Shown here piece after piece: positions 44,933-53,625 of a stretch of 64,000 nucleotides of DNA; the stretch's first letter is position 1; the number at the start of each line of letters is the position of its first letter. Source of the stretch: Leuconostoc litchii (GTDB lineage: Bacteria > Bacillota > Bacilli > Lactobacillales > Lactobacillaceae). The notes under the pieces were generated by a model that had not been told where the DNA came from, made no database searches, and saw nothing but the letters and a program-made list of their open reading frames with translations. The translations under genes were made by a program, and so were the position numbers. The stretch covers positions 901,630-965,629 of the forward strand of contig NZ_SDGY01000001.1 of NCBI RefSeq assembly GCF_008107645.1, written 5' to 3'.

Positions 44933-46744
44933 GTGACATACTCACAAACATGGAATCTAGAAAGTATCTATCCTGGTGGCATAACTTCTCCACAGTTAAA
45001 AGAAAAGTACAAATTAATTGAAAACCAAATTCAAACTTTTACAAATGAGATAGCTGATTATAACTTGAAAGAGGACACAGATTTTGTAGCACTATCCCAT
45101 CTTGCTGATTTAGCACAAACTATCGGTGCTGGTATTGGTACTGTAAGTATTTTTATTAATGGCTGGTCATCAGTTGATTACGGCAATAGTATTTACGGTC
45201 CTCATTTTAATAAATTAGGAAATCTCTGGGTTGCTTTTTCCTCTCCGTTAAATACTTTTCAAAAATTATTATCACAGTATGATGATGATACATTTTCACA
45301 AGCTATTAATACAGAACAACTTGAACCAATTGCATTTTATTTAACCGAATTACGAACAAATGCTAAGCGCTTATTAGACGATAAAACAGAAACTTTAATC
45401 AACAAGTTTGATCTCGATGGTCAGCAAGCTTGGTCACAACATTACGATACCATTTCTTCATCACTGTCAATGACTTATACAGATGAAAATGGTAAAAAAT
45501 GTCAAATATCAGCTGGTCAAGCTTTAAATATGCTGGACGGAGAACCTGATAACAATGTTCGTGCCAATATCATGATAAATTATGAAAAAATGTGGAAAAA
45601 CGCTGAAAATTTGACTAGTGATACTTTAAATCATTTAGCTGGGTTCCGTTTGACAAATCAAGAGGCTCACGGTCGTCAGTCTCACTTAGAACAACCATTA
45701 GAATTAAATCGTATGTCTCGTGAAACCTTAGACGCCATGTGGCAAGTTGTTGATGCTAATAAAAGTATGTTCAAGCCTTATTTTGAACGTAAAAAAGAGT
45801 TACTAGGCTTAAAATCAATTGGTTGGCAAGATCAGGTTGCCCCACTAACCAATATCGGCGACTACCAACCAACGAATGTTTCTTATGACGAAGCGGCCAA
45901 ATTTATTATGGAACAATTTAATAAATTTTCACCAAAAATGGCTTCATTTGCAAAAATGGCTTTTGAAAATAACTGGATTGAATCAGAAAACCGCCCTGGT
46001 AAACAACCAGGTGGCTACATGGAATCTGTGCCTGATTTACATGAATCACGAATCTTCCTAACTTATACTGGATCAGTCAATGATGCTGCAACCATAGCCC
46101 ATGAACTTGGTCATGCCTTCCATTCTGCTCAATTAACAGATTTACCTTTCTGGCGCGATGCTTATGCTATGAATGTTGCCGAAACAGCTTCAACATTTGC
46201 TGAACTTATTGTAAATGATGCGAATGTTCGTGAAGCCAAAACTGATGCCGAAAAAGTCGTTTTACTAGATGCAAAAATGACAAATCCGATTGCCATGTTT
46301 TTAAATATTCACGCACGTTTCTTGTTTGAAGATGCATTTTATACAGAACGTAAAGCAGGTATCGTCACGCCACAACGATTGAATAGCATAATGGATAACG
46401 CACAAAAAGAAGCTTTTGATGGCATACTAGATACTCGCCATCCTCACTTCTGGTCATCAAAATTACATTTCTTTATTGATTCTGTACCATTCTATAATTT
46501 TCCTTATACCTTCGGTTATTTATTTTCTGCAAGTATTTATGCACGCGCTCAACAAGATAATGATAATTTTGAGGACAAGTATATTGCTCTTCTAAGAGAT
46601 ACAGCAAATATGACTTCAGAAGACTTAGCCCAAAAGCACTTGAACGTTGATTTAACAAAGCCTAATTTTTGGCAAGCTGGTGCTGACTTAGTTAAGAAAG
46701 ATATTGACGAATTCCTAGCTCTATCTGAACAATTTGTAAAATAA
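44933..46744 (+). CDS. pepF: Oligoendopeptidase F (M3B family)
   Basis: Cytoplasmic zinc endopeptidase of 603 residues that cleaves peptides of about 7-17 residues. The zinc site is AHELGHAFHS, with the third ligand in ETASTFAELIV. The start is GTG at 44933, preceded by GCGAGGT. It is flanked by its own promoter region and a terminator. Together with pepS and pepN in this window it forms part of the peptide-utilisation set. Length and motifs match PepF of lactic acid bacteria. Confidence 0.95.
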   Translation: MTYSQTWNLESIYPGGITSPQLKEKYKLIENQIQTFTNEIADYNLKEDTDFVALSHLADLAQTIGAGIGTVSIFINGWSSVDYGNSIYGPHFNKLGNLWVAFSSPLNTFQKLLSQYDDDTFSQAINTEQLEPIAFYLTELRTNAKRLLDDKTETLINKFDLDGQQAWSQHYDTISSSLSMTYTDENGKKCQISAGQALNMLDGEPDNNVRANIMINYEKMWKNAENLTSDTLNHLAGFRLTNQEAHGRQSHLEQPLELNRMSRETLDAMWQVVDANKSMFKPYFERKKELLGLKSIGWQDQVAPLTNIGDYQPTNVSYDEAAKFIMEQFNKFSPKMASFAKMAFENNWIESENRPGKQPGGYMESVPDLHESRIFLTYTGSVNDAATIAHELGHAFHSAQLTDLPFWRDAYAMNVAETASTFAELIVNDANVREAKTDAEKVVLLDAKMTNPIAMFLNIHARFLFEDAFYTERKAGIVTPQRLNSIMDNAQKEAFDGILDTRHPHFWSSKLHFFIDSVPFYNFPYTFGYLFSASIYARAQQDNDNFEDKYIALLRDTANMTSEDLAQKHLNVDLTKPNFWQAGADLVKKDIDEFLALSEQFVK

Positions 46745-46752
46745 AGATATAC

Positions 46753-46789
46753 AAAAAATATCCAAGTAAGCTTTTGTTTACTTGGATAT
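46753..46789. terminator. Bidirectional terminator between pepF and the DUF1003 gene
   Basis: The stem AAATATCCAAGTAA/TTACTTGGATATTT lies between convergent genes. Confidence 0.9.
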
Positions 46790-46790
46790 T

Positions 46791-47528
46791 TTATTTTTCA
46801 TTATTCTTTTGATGATTATTTAATTCATTTATTTGGCGTTGTAGTTCTCCTAACATTTTTGTTTGCATTTTCTGAACTTCAAACAAATCAGGATTATCTT
46901 TTTGAATAATACGATCAATTTTAGCGTGCAATACACGCATTTCTTCTTCTGTTTTCAAATTAACGTGAAAATCGTTATCTGCATGTAATCGATCATAATC
47001 CGATGAACGATTTTGACTCATTAAAATTAATGGTGCCTGTAATGCTGCAACCATACTTAGAAATAAGTTTAATAAGATAAACGGATACGGATCAAAATGT
47101 ACATTGAATAAATGAATCGTATTAGTCGTAATCCACAGAATCATTGCACAAATAGAGACAATGATGAATCCCCAGCTTCCGCCAAAATGAGCTACATTAT
47201 CCGCAATTTTTTGACCAAAAGTGTAGGACTCTTTTTGATGCTTATTGACGTTCACGACTTTAAAGTTCTTATCCGTTAATATATGAGTCAATTTATTGTT
47301 CACATGTTTGCTTGCTGTACGTTTTTCTAACAGCATTTTGTCAATTTTTTCTAGTCGATATTTTAATAAATGATCAAGACAAATAAAACTGTCTGCCGAA
47401 CTATTTGGAAATTCATGACGAATCTTATTTTGGAGCTCAATATCTAATTCTTGCAATAAAACACCATCAATAATTTCTCTCTCTTCACCATCCACAAGGC
47501 AAATTAAATTTTTTCTGATTTCAACCAT
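46791..47528 (-). CDS. DUF1003 family membrane protein
   Basis: A 245-residue protein. The core (about residues 110-215) is the DUF1003 pattern: FGQKIADNVAHFGGSWGFI, two membrane segments, FILLNLFLSMVAALQAPLILMSQNR, then a basic/acidic helix RLHADNDFHVNLKTEEEM. The N-terminal third (about 100 residues) has a CLVDGEER-like stretch of unknown type. A C-terminal coiled coil may form. The function is unknown. It follows the aldehyde dehydrogenase gene's terminator region in the divergent sense and stands alone. Confidence 0.82.
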   Translation of the reverse strand: MVEIRKNLICLVDGEEREIIDGVLLQELDIELQNKIRHEFPNSSADSFICLDHLLKYRLEKIDKMLLEKRTASKHVNNKLTHILTDKNFKVVNVNKHQKESYTFGQKIADNVAHFGGSWGFIIVSICAMILWITTNTIHLFNVHFDPYPFILLNLFLSMVAALQAPLILMSQNRSSDYDRLHADNDFHVNLKTEEEMRVLHAKIDRIIQKDNPDLFEVQKMQTKMLGELQRQINELNNHQKNNEK

Positions 47529-47552
47529 AAGTCACTTCTTTCAAGATAATCA

Positions 47553-47605
47553 TGAAAAAACGATTAGTTCTCGTTACTTCATCGAGGGCTAACCGTTTAA
47601 TTAAT
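47553..47605 (-). terminator. Terminator of the aldehyde dehydrogenase gene
   Basis: The stem ACGGTTAG-CCCTCG/CGAG-AACTAATCGT is followed by TTTTTT in the minus sense, just past the stop. Confidence 0.8.
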
Positions 47606-47614
47606 TATTTATTT

Positions 47615-49021
47615 TTAAACAAACCCACCAAAAGCATTATTTAAGTCAATTGGCTCTTTTTTAGTTACAATGAGCTGTTTATTCACAAAAGTTTCAATAC
47701 CAAAACGGCCTAACTCACGACCATAACCTGAATTCTTAACACCACCGAATGGTAGCTCAGGCAGCGTACCACCAAAGCTATTGACAAATACTGCACCTGT
47801 TTCGATTTTAGATGCTACTTCTGTAGCATGATCTGCTGACCCACCGAATACAACTCCAGACAAACCATAGTGAGAATCATTTGCCAACGTAATAGCCTCT
47901 TCTTCGTCTTTGACCTTATAAATCTGACCAACTGGTCCAAAGAATTCTTGATAATAAGCTGGATTATCTTTCGTAATATTAGTTAGAATAACAGGCTCAA
48001 ACAAAGCAGCTGGTTGGTTTTGAGTTACACTTCCAAATGCAAGCGTGGCACCAGCATCGACGGCTTCTTTCACTTGTTTTGTCAAATTTTTCTTAGCCTT
48101 AGTTGTACTTAACGGAGCCAATGTCGTGTCATCGAGCATTGGATCACCTAACTTTGCTGTAGAAAATGCATCTTTTAACATTTTGAGTACGGCATCATAA
48201 TTTTTTTCAGTCACGATGAAACGTTTAGATGATGTACATACCTGCCCAGCATTGTATAAACGTGCACCACCAATAATTTTTTCAATTTCAGATAAATCAG
48301 CGTCATCTAAAATAATAAATGGATCACTACCACCGAGTTCGAGTGAACTCTGTTTCATATTCTTACCAGCTTCGGCAGCAATTAGCTGTCCAGCACGCTC
48401 TGATCCAGTTAACGCCACACCCTGTACGCGATCGTCAGCAATAATTTTATTAACTTGGTCGTAGTCGATAAATAAATTAGCAAACGTACCTGTCGGCACA
48501 CCAGCTTTTTGTACAATTTTTTCAAATTCTGAAGCAGCCATTGGCGTATTACTTGCATGCTTCAACAGCATTGGGTTACCCGCCATATAGTTCGGTGCAA
48601 ACACACGGATAATTTGATAATACGGGAAGTTCCATGGTTCAACCATCATCAAAACACCTGTGGGACGCGAAATAACCTGTGCGTCCCCCATTGATGATTT
48701 AATCGGCTCTGGCTTAAGAAAATCAGCGCCATGTTCAGCGTAATAACGAGCAATTGAAATACTCAAGGCTACTTCACCTTTTGCTTCAACTAACCGTTTT
48801 CCCATTTCAACGGTAAGAACTTTAGCTAAATGTTCAGCATCTTCCTCCATTAAGTCGGCAATTTTGTTGAGCATCTCTGCACGACTACTTACAGGATCGT
48901 TGCGCCATTTTTTGTATAATGCGTAACCTTCGGAGATAGCTTGTTCAACATAGTCATCATCATGATTCTCAAATGTTTGAATAACTTCGTCATTAAAGGG
49001 ATTAATTGTTTGATAGCTCAT
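47615..49021 (-). CDS. NAD(P)-dependent succinate-semialdehyde-type dehydrogenase
   Basis: A 468-residue aldehyde dehydrogenase. The catalytic glutamate is in SLELGGSDPFI and the cysteine nucleophile in YNAGQVCTSSKRFIV. The opening QTINPFNDEVIQTFENHDDDYVEQAI matches the succinate-semialdehyde dehydrogenase (GabD/Sad) group common in lactic acid bacteria. The true substrate is uncertain; no GABA gene is nearby. I start at 49021, where AGAAAGG precedes the ATG; the longer frame to 49069 has no supporting ribosome site. Confidence 0.87.
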   Translation of the reverse strand: MSYQTINPFNDEVIQTFENHDDDYVEQAISEGYALYKKWRNDPVSSRAEMLNKIADLMEEDAEHLAKVLTVEMGKRLVEAKGEVALSISIARYYAEHGADFLKPEPIKSSMGDAQVISRPTGVLMMVEPWNFPYYQIIRVFAPNYMAGNPMLLKHASNTPMAASEFEKIVQKAGVPTGTFANLFIDYDQVNKIIADDRVQGVALTGSERAGQLIAAEAGKNMKQSSLELGGSDPFIILDDADLSEIEKIIGGARLYNAGQVCTSSKRFIVTEKNYDAVLKMLKDAFSTAKLGDPMLDDTTLAPLSTTKAKKNLTKQVKEAVDAGATLAFGSVTQNQPAALFEPVILTNITKDNPAYYQEFFGPVGQIYKVKDEEEAITLANDSHYGLSGVVFGGSADHATEVASKIETGAVFVNSFGGTLPELPFGGVKNSGYGRELGRFGIETFVNKQLIVTKKEPIDLNNAFGGFV

Positions 49022-49144
49022 TTTATTCGACCTTTCTTCAATTAAAAACTGCATTCTTGTTCTCAACACCCTAATTATAACACTATTATCATTTCACAAA
49101 GTATAATTAATTTGTGATTATAGCAACAATAAGGCTTGTGAAAT

Positions 49145-49792
49145 TCACTTTTTATTTAAGAGTAATAGGTTCCAAAATTTAATTGTATCCCTCACATTTG
49201 AACTTTGACTAATCATCGAAATTACGGCGATACCGTTCACTTGAGTTGATATAATTGATGCTAAATTTTCTTCTGTAATTCCACCAATCGCCACACTTGG
49301 CCAATGGCTTTCTTGCACAATTGGTGCTAATCCAGTTAAGCCAATTGCTGGATTAGCATCTTCTTTACTTGTAGTGGAAAAAACTGGGCCAATACCAATA
49401 TAGTCGATTCCTTGAATGTTTTTTATTTTTTTATATTCAGCCATTGATGATACAGATATGCCCACAAATAGAGGGCTTGCTGATTTAATATTTTCAACAA
49501 TATTACCATCTTTTTGTCCAAAATGAACGCCATCGGCACCAATTTCATGAGCCAAAGATATATCGTCATCGATGACCAATGGTACATGATACTGGGCTGT
49601 TAATTGCCGTATTTTTTTAGCAACACGGACCTTTTCATGCCCTTTTAGTGCCCCATGGTCTTTTTCTCGATACTGAAAAAGTGTGATGCCACCTTGCAAT
49701 GCCTCAGTTAAGACTTCGAAAAAATTCTCTTCATCATTGGTATTCTGTGTACCTAACACAAAATATTTTTCTAATGTCTTTGAACTAAACAT
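49145..49792 (-). CDS. thiE: Thiamine-phosphate synthase
   Basis: Joins hydroxymethylpyrimidine pyrophosphate and hydroxyethylthiazole phosphate to thiamine phosphate. The 215-residue TIM barrel has the ThiE motifs FQYREKDHGAL, VPLVIDDDISLAHEIGADGVHFGQKDG, and GIGPVFSTTSKEDA near the phosphate site. Its start overlaps the thiD stop by 8 bases. It is the last gene of the thiM-thiD-thiE salvage operon. No de novo thiazole or pyrimidine genes are here. Confidence 0.95.
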   Translation of the reverse strand: MFSSKTLEKYFVLGTQNTNDEENFFEVLTEALQGGITLFQYREKDHGALKGHEKVRVAKKIRQLTAQYHVPLVIDDDISLAHEIGADGVHFGQKDGNIVENIKSASPLFVGISVSSMAEYKKIKNIQGIDYIGIGPVFSTTSKEDANPAIGLTGLAPIVQESHWPSVAIGGITEENLASIISTQVNGIAVISMISQSSNVRDTIKFWNLLLLNKK

Positions 49793-50618
49793 TTGCTAAT
49801 ACCTCTGGATTGTTTACTTCAGTTACTTTTGCTTGATGGTTTAATGGTCCATGGCCATGGCCAACTTGAATACCATTTCTAATGGTTGCATCAACATATG
49901 CTTTAGCAGATATAATTGCCGTTTTCATGTCTTTTCCCAACGCTAATTGCGCAGTAATTGCTGCTGAAATTGTATCTCCAGTACCATGTGTTCTCTTAGT
50001 ATCAACACGTGTACTTTTCATCCAAAAATGGTGTCCATCAGCTAGTAAAATGTAATCATATACATGTTTTGCAGAGGTATGCCCACCTTTTAATAAAACA
50101 TTTTTAGCTCCCAATTTTTGTATTTTTAATGCTGCCTTCATCATATCTTGATGATCATTAATAGTTACGCCACTTAATACTTCTGCCTCAGGAATATTTG
50201 GCGTAATCAAGGTTGCTAAAGGCAATAATACTGATTTGACAGCAACAATAGCTTTATCATTTAACAAATGTGCACCACCTTTTGCAACCATCACTGGGTC
50301 TAAAATGTACGTACCAAATTCATTCATTTTTAAAAAATCAGCAACTTTTTCTACTGTAACTACGTCACCTAACATACCACTTTTAACAGCTGAGATTCTT
50401 AAATCATCAACTATTGATTGCAGCTGTGCGTGTATCATTTCAGGAGATATCATTAATACTTCCTGTACACCCAATGTATTTTGCGCTGTCAATGCCACAA
50501 CAACATTAGCACCATAAACATGTTGCGCAGCAAAACTTTTCAAATCAGCACTAATACCCGCACCACCACTACTGTCTATACCTGCAATAGTTAAAACTTG
50601 TGGTGTTTCATTAGTCAT
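49785..50618 (-). CDS. thiD: Hydroxymethylpyrimidine (phosphate) kinase
   Basis: Phosphorylates hydroxymethylpyrimidine and its monophosphate. The 277-residue ribokinase-family protein opens with TIAGIDSSGGAGISADLKSFAA and carries the DPVMVAKGG and GTGDTISAAITAQLALG motifs of ThiD. It overlaps thiM by 8 bases and thiE by 8 bases, so the three are translationally coupled. Some relatives act on pyridoxal, but the operon and the riboswitch point to thiamine. Confidence 0.95.
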   Translation of the reverse strand: MTNETPQVLTIAGIDSSGGAGISADLKSFAAQHVYGANVVVALTAQNTLGVQEVLMISPEMIHAQLQSIVDDLRISAVKSGMLGDVVTVEKVADFLKMNEFGTYILDPVMVAKGGAHLLNDKAIVAVKSVLLPLATLITPNIPEAEVLSGVTINDHQDMMKAALKIQKLGAKNVLLKGGHTSAKHVYDYILLADGHHFWMKSTRVDTKRTHGTGDTISAAITAQLALGKDMKTAIISAKAYVDATIRNGIQVGHGHGPLNHQAKVTEVNNPEVLANV

Positions 50619-51390
50619 GTTTTTTCACACTTTCATTAATAAACTGCTGTACTTCAGTCGCTTTAATCACAAATAGTTGATCAAGTAATTGACCCGAAAA
50701 ATTTCCAGGTGTTTGCACTATATTAGTTGCTTTTTGCCCAGCTAATTTAAATGTAGCCATAGCACTAACAACATTTTCTACAGTTACATCTGTTGCTACA
50801 AAGGCACCAATTGTTGAAGATAGTGCATCACCAGTACCAACAATTGTGGATAATAACTGAATATTTACATCAAGTGTTTGCGTATGTTGGCCATCACTAA
50901 CTACATCGCACGTGCCAGATAACGCAATGATTGCACCAGTAGCTTGCGCAGCTTTCTGAGCAATTTTTACTACATCACCATCCCCTGTAGCATCAATTCC
51001 TTGACTATCAAAAGTAACTTGTGCAAACCATGCAATTTCAGCTGCATTACCACGAATAATATCAACATGCCCATTTTTTAAAAGTTGCGTTATAGCATTT
51101 GCTCTAAAAGGCACTGATACAGCAACGGGATCTAATATTACTGGTTTTCCCATATCATAAGCAATTTGTGACAATTGAATGATATGATTAATCTCCTTTT
51201 CTTGTAATGTGCCTGTATTGATCACAACTGCATCGGCAATGGCTACTAAGTCTTCAAATTCTTTTGGCTCACGACTCATCAGTGGTGAAGCACCTATAAC
51301 ATTAATAGTGTTCGCCACAAATTGTGGTGTAACAAAATTAGCATAGGTAAGTACGAGCGGTGATTTTTTTCTGACATCTGCAACATTCAT
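50611..51390 (-). CDS. thiM: Hydroxyethylthiazole kinase
   Basis: Salvage enzyme that phosphorylates hydroxyethylthiazole. The 259-residue protein has the ThiM signatures VTPQFVANTINVIGASPLMS near the N-terminus, VILDPVAVSVPFRA, IRGNAAEIAWFA, and the active-site GTGDALSSTIGAFVA. It is the first gene after the TPP riboswitch, so thiamine pyrophosphate should shut off the operon. With ThiD and ThiE it allows growth on thiazole and pyrimidine precursors but not full synthesis. Confidence 0.95.
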   Translation of the reverse strand: MNVADVRKKSPLVLTYANFVTPQFVANTINVIGASPLMSREPKEFEDLVAIADAVVINTGTLQEKEINHIIQLSQIAYDMGKPVILDPVAVSVPFRANAITQLLKNGHVDIIRGNAAEIAWFAQVTFDSQGIDATGDGDVVKIAQKAAQATGAIIALSGTCDVVSDGQHTQTLDVNIQLLSTIVGTGDALSSTIGAFVATDVTVENVVSAMATFKLAGQKATNIVQTPGNFSGQLLDQLFVIKATEVQQFINESVKKHD

Positions 51391-51449
51391 AATTCATTTC
51401 CTTTTCATGATTAATTTTTAAACAAGCATCTGAGACTCCCAGCTCAAGC

Positions 51450-51498
51450 AAAAAGCCGTTAACCAATCAAAAAAAGATTAGTTAACGGCTAAAAAAGT
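51450..51498 (-). terminator. TPP-riboswitch-controlled terminator before thiM
   Basis: The strong stem TAGCCGTTAACTAATC/GATTGGTTAACGGCT is followed by TTTTTG in the minus sense. It lies between the aptamer and thiM and is the expression platform. Confidence 0.85.
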
Positions 51499-51527
51499 AT
51501 ATTGATACACTAAAATAGTTCGTTGTT

Positions 51528-51600
51528 ATAATCTTCCTTCGTACGCATTATCGTCATCAGGTTCAATGGGTATTTCTCAGCCGTGTGGCACCCCAGATAT
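51528..51600 (-). promoter_or_regulatory. TPP riboswitch (THI element)
   Basis: In the minus strand the aptamer shows GGGGTGCC, CGGCTGAGA, ACCCATTGAACCTGAT, AATGCGTACGAAGGAAGAT, the conserved THI-box blocks. P1 forms between ATATCT and AGATTAT. A promoter with TTGATT (51646-51641) and TACACT (51623-51618) at 17-bp spacing lies upstream. Binding of thiamine pyrophosphate should favour the terminator at 51450-51498. Confidence 0.95.
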
Positions 51601-51677
51601 TTATTTAATTCGTTTTCAGTGTACCTGAATTATGATAAATAATCAAGCAACTTAAAACTTGTGTCGCTGTTGATAAG

Positions 51678-52184
51678 TCATCCCCACCATTCCTTATCAA
51701 AATCACGCATCTTACTAGTTAAAGATAATTGTGTTGCATCTGTTACATGTTGATAAGTTGTAGTATATGGATTCTTCATTAAATCATTCATTTGTTGATA
51801 AACATTACTAGCCAAAAAAGTTGCTAGTTGCTCATGTGTCGACCAGAACGACCAAATCATGTACTCTGCTTTACCATTTTCATTTTGCGCCATAACCGAG
51901 TTACCGGTTAATAGTTTAGCAATCAATTCATTATTATTATTTTTCACTTGAAAAGCAATTTGGTGAATAATATTACCTTCTAAGTGACCATTTAGTTCCT
52001 TGATTTCAAAACCAAGAGGACGTTCAAATTGTGTTACAACTTCAGGTGCATCAAAAATAAGTACATTTGTACCAGCTAGCTGAGAAATTTTGCCCAGGTA
52101 AAAAACATTTTTAGGATGTTGATGTTGTAATGCTATCAATGTTGAAACTGATTGTTCTGGTGCTAAGACTAAATTAATTTTCAT
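51678..52184 (-). CDS. Hypothetical protein, possibly ABM/HmoB-like fold
   Basis: A 168-residue soluble protein. The C-terminal part EYMIWSFWSTHEQLATFLAS resembles the dimeric alpha/beta barrel of antibiotic-biosynthesis-monooxygenase and HmoB-type heme-degrading proteins, as does the general layout (short N-terminal domain, then barrel). The family call is weak. It is the last of four genes whose ends overlap by 4 bases each (ATGA type). That tight coupling to an AAA ATPase and a VWA protein is the strongest clue to its role. Confidence 0.5.
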   Translation of the reverse strand: MKINLVLAPEQSVSTLIALQHQHPKNVFYLGKISQLAGTNVLIFDAPEVVTQFERPLGFEIKELNGHLEGNIIHQIAFQVKNNNNELIAKLLTGNSVMAQNENGKAEYMIWSFWSTHEQLATFLASNVYQQMNDLMKNPYTTTYQHVTDATQLSLTSKMRDFDKEWWG

Positions 52185-52471
52185 AAGAATGGCTCCTTTA
52201 ATGATTGAATGACATCAGGTGATAAACGGTGAATGTTATGATGAATAAACTTTTGTACTCCTTTAAATGTTGCTAAATCGACATTTGTAGAAACTATTTT
52301 TGCACTAACTAATGCTCTAGCAAAAGAAATATCAGCTCTCGTAATCATTGTCATCCCCCAAGGCTCACTTAACAATAATGATTCCCACTGATCATGGAGC
52401 AATGCCTCTGCACGCCGAAATCTGTTATCCTTATCAATAAAGCTTTTAAGATCTTTTGGTTTCAATTTCAT
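52181..52471 (-). CDS. Small hypothetical protein in the MoxR-VWA operon
   Basis: I do not recognise this 96-residue protein. It has no membrane segment or cysteine and looks alpha-helical, with a basic N-terminus (MKLKPKDLKSF). The block RRAEALLHDQWESLLLSEPWG is notable for its paired tryptophans. It overlaps both neighbours by 4 bases (the VWA gene before it and the ABM-like gene after it). It may be an adaptor or substrate of the ATPase system, but the sequence does not say. Confidence 0.6.
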   Translation of the reverse strand: MKLKPKDLKSFIDKDNRFRRAEALLHDQWESLLLSEPWGMTMITRADISFARALVSAKIVSTNVDLATFKGVQKFIHHNIHRLSPDVIQSLKEPFL

Positions 52472-53625
52472 AAGGTTATGACCTTTCCGAAAGGTGCTAA
52501 AATACTTAGTTTTTTGCCTGCTGGTAACAACCAGTAGACTTGTTTAAATTTTGTTTGGATGATACTCTTTTCACCATCTCCATCCGTGAGAATAACAACC
52601 ATGGTCTCTAATGGTGAATATTTCAAGAGAATCAATGTATCAAAGATAATTTGAAAGGTTGTCCCGCCACCAGCGTGTCGCTGCCAAAGTTTAATATTTT
52701 TAACTTCATGAACCTGGGTATCGAATGAAAAAATACGGATACGAGCGTCTATTTGCTTCGTAATTTGTCTAACATTAGCCAAGAATTCACTAGCCTGACG
52801 ATTTGATATAGATGCTGAGTTGTCTATGAAAATAACAATACTCACACTATATTGACGAATTTCTCCTAACAAATCCAAGCGATAGGCTTGTCGTCGATTA
52901 AATCTAGCTCTAGAAGGATTCTTTTTATCAGGTGTTTGACTCAATCCCATTCGCAATAAACTTTTCCAATGACGTTTGGGTAAAATCACCTCGTTAAGTT
53001 GTTGCACAACTTGGCTAGCTACTTCTCCACGCCCAAAATATTTGGTATCTTCAGTTGCCTTTTTAATAACGCTTTTTAGTGCCGCCTTAGCCTCATCTAA
53101 TGATTCATTAGCAGTTGTCCATGATACATGACTTGATCTATTGGGTTGGTTTTCTTTTTGATTGTTTTTTGTTGCTTCAGATAAAAGAGTGATATACGTA
53201 GCAGAATCTTGATATTCAGGTAATTTTAAGTGATATAGCTCATTAATTGTTTGAAACGTTATCGCATCAGGTATAGTATCCAAATCATTTGGTAAATATT
53301 GATTAACAGCTAAGTCTGTTCCTAAATCAACCATTTTATTATTTTGACGTATTTCTGCATAGCGTATAGGATGTTGCCAAATGATATGTAAAGCCTCATG
53401 TGACAATGCTGCAGCTACTTGATTGTGATTACGAAAGCGTATAGCTACTAATTCAGGATTAATCACCAAATACCATTGATGGTGTTGCCATCGTAAAGTT
53501 AAAGGATTAGGCTCATTATAATCTATTTCACGAACTAAATGCATCACAATATTGCCATATAAGGGTGAAACATCTAATAATGTCTTGATACCATCAATAA
53601 TTAAATTGTTAGTTTCTAACTTCAT
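52468..53625 (-). CDS. DUF2201-type protein: HEXXH putative metallopeptidase plus VWA domain
   Basis: A 385-residue soluble protein. The N-terminal domain has HEALHIIWQH (residues 76-85) followed by MVDLGTDLAVNQY, the pattern of the DUF2201 metallopeptidase-like domain. The C-terminal VWA domain has a complete MIDAS: DNSAS (268-272), the threonine in GGGTTFQ and the aspartate in LTDGDGE. Such proteins are usually paired with MoxR ATPases, as here with a 4-base overlap. They are thought to act as metal-dependent protein-remodelling or maturation factors. The target is unknown. Confidence 0.8.
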   Translation of the reverse strand: MKLETNNLIIDGIKTLLDVSPLYGNIVMHLVREIDYNEPNPLTLRWQHHQWYLVINPELVAIRFRNHNQVAAALSHEALHIIWQHPIRYAEIRQNNKMVDLGTDLAVNQYLPNDLDTIPDAITFQTINELYHLKLPEYQDSATYITLLSEATKNNQKENQPNRSSHVSWTTANESLDEAKAALKSVIKKATEDTKYFGRGEVASQVVQQLNEVILPKRHWKSLLRMGLSQTPDKKNPSRARFNRRQAYRLDLLGEIRQYSVSIVIFIDNSASISNRQASEFLANVRQITKQIDARIRIFSFDTQVHEVKNIKLWQRHAGGGTTFQIIFDTLILLKYSPLETMVVILTDGDGEKSIIQTKFKQVYWLLPAGKKLSILAPFGKVITL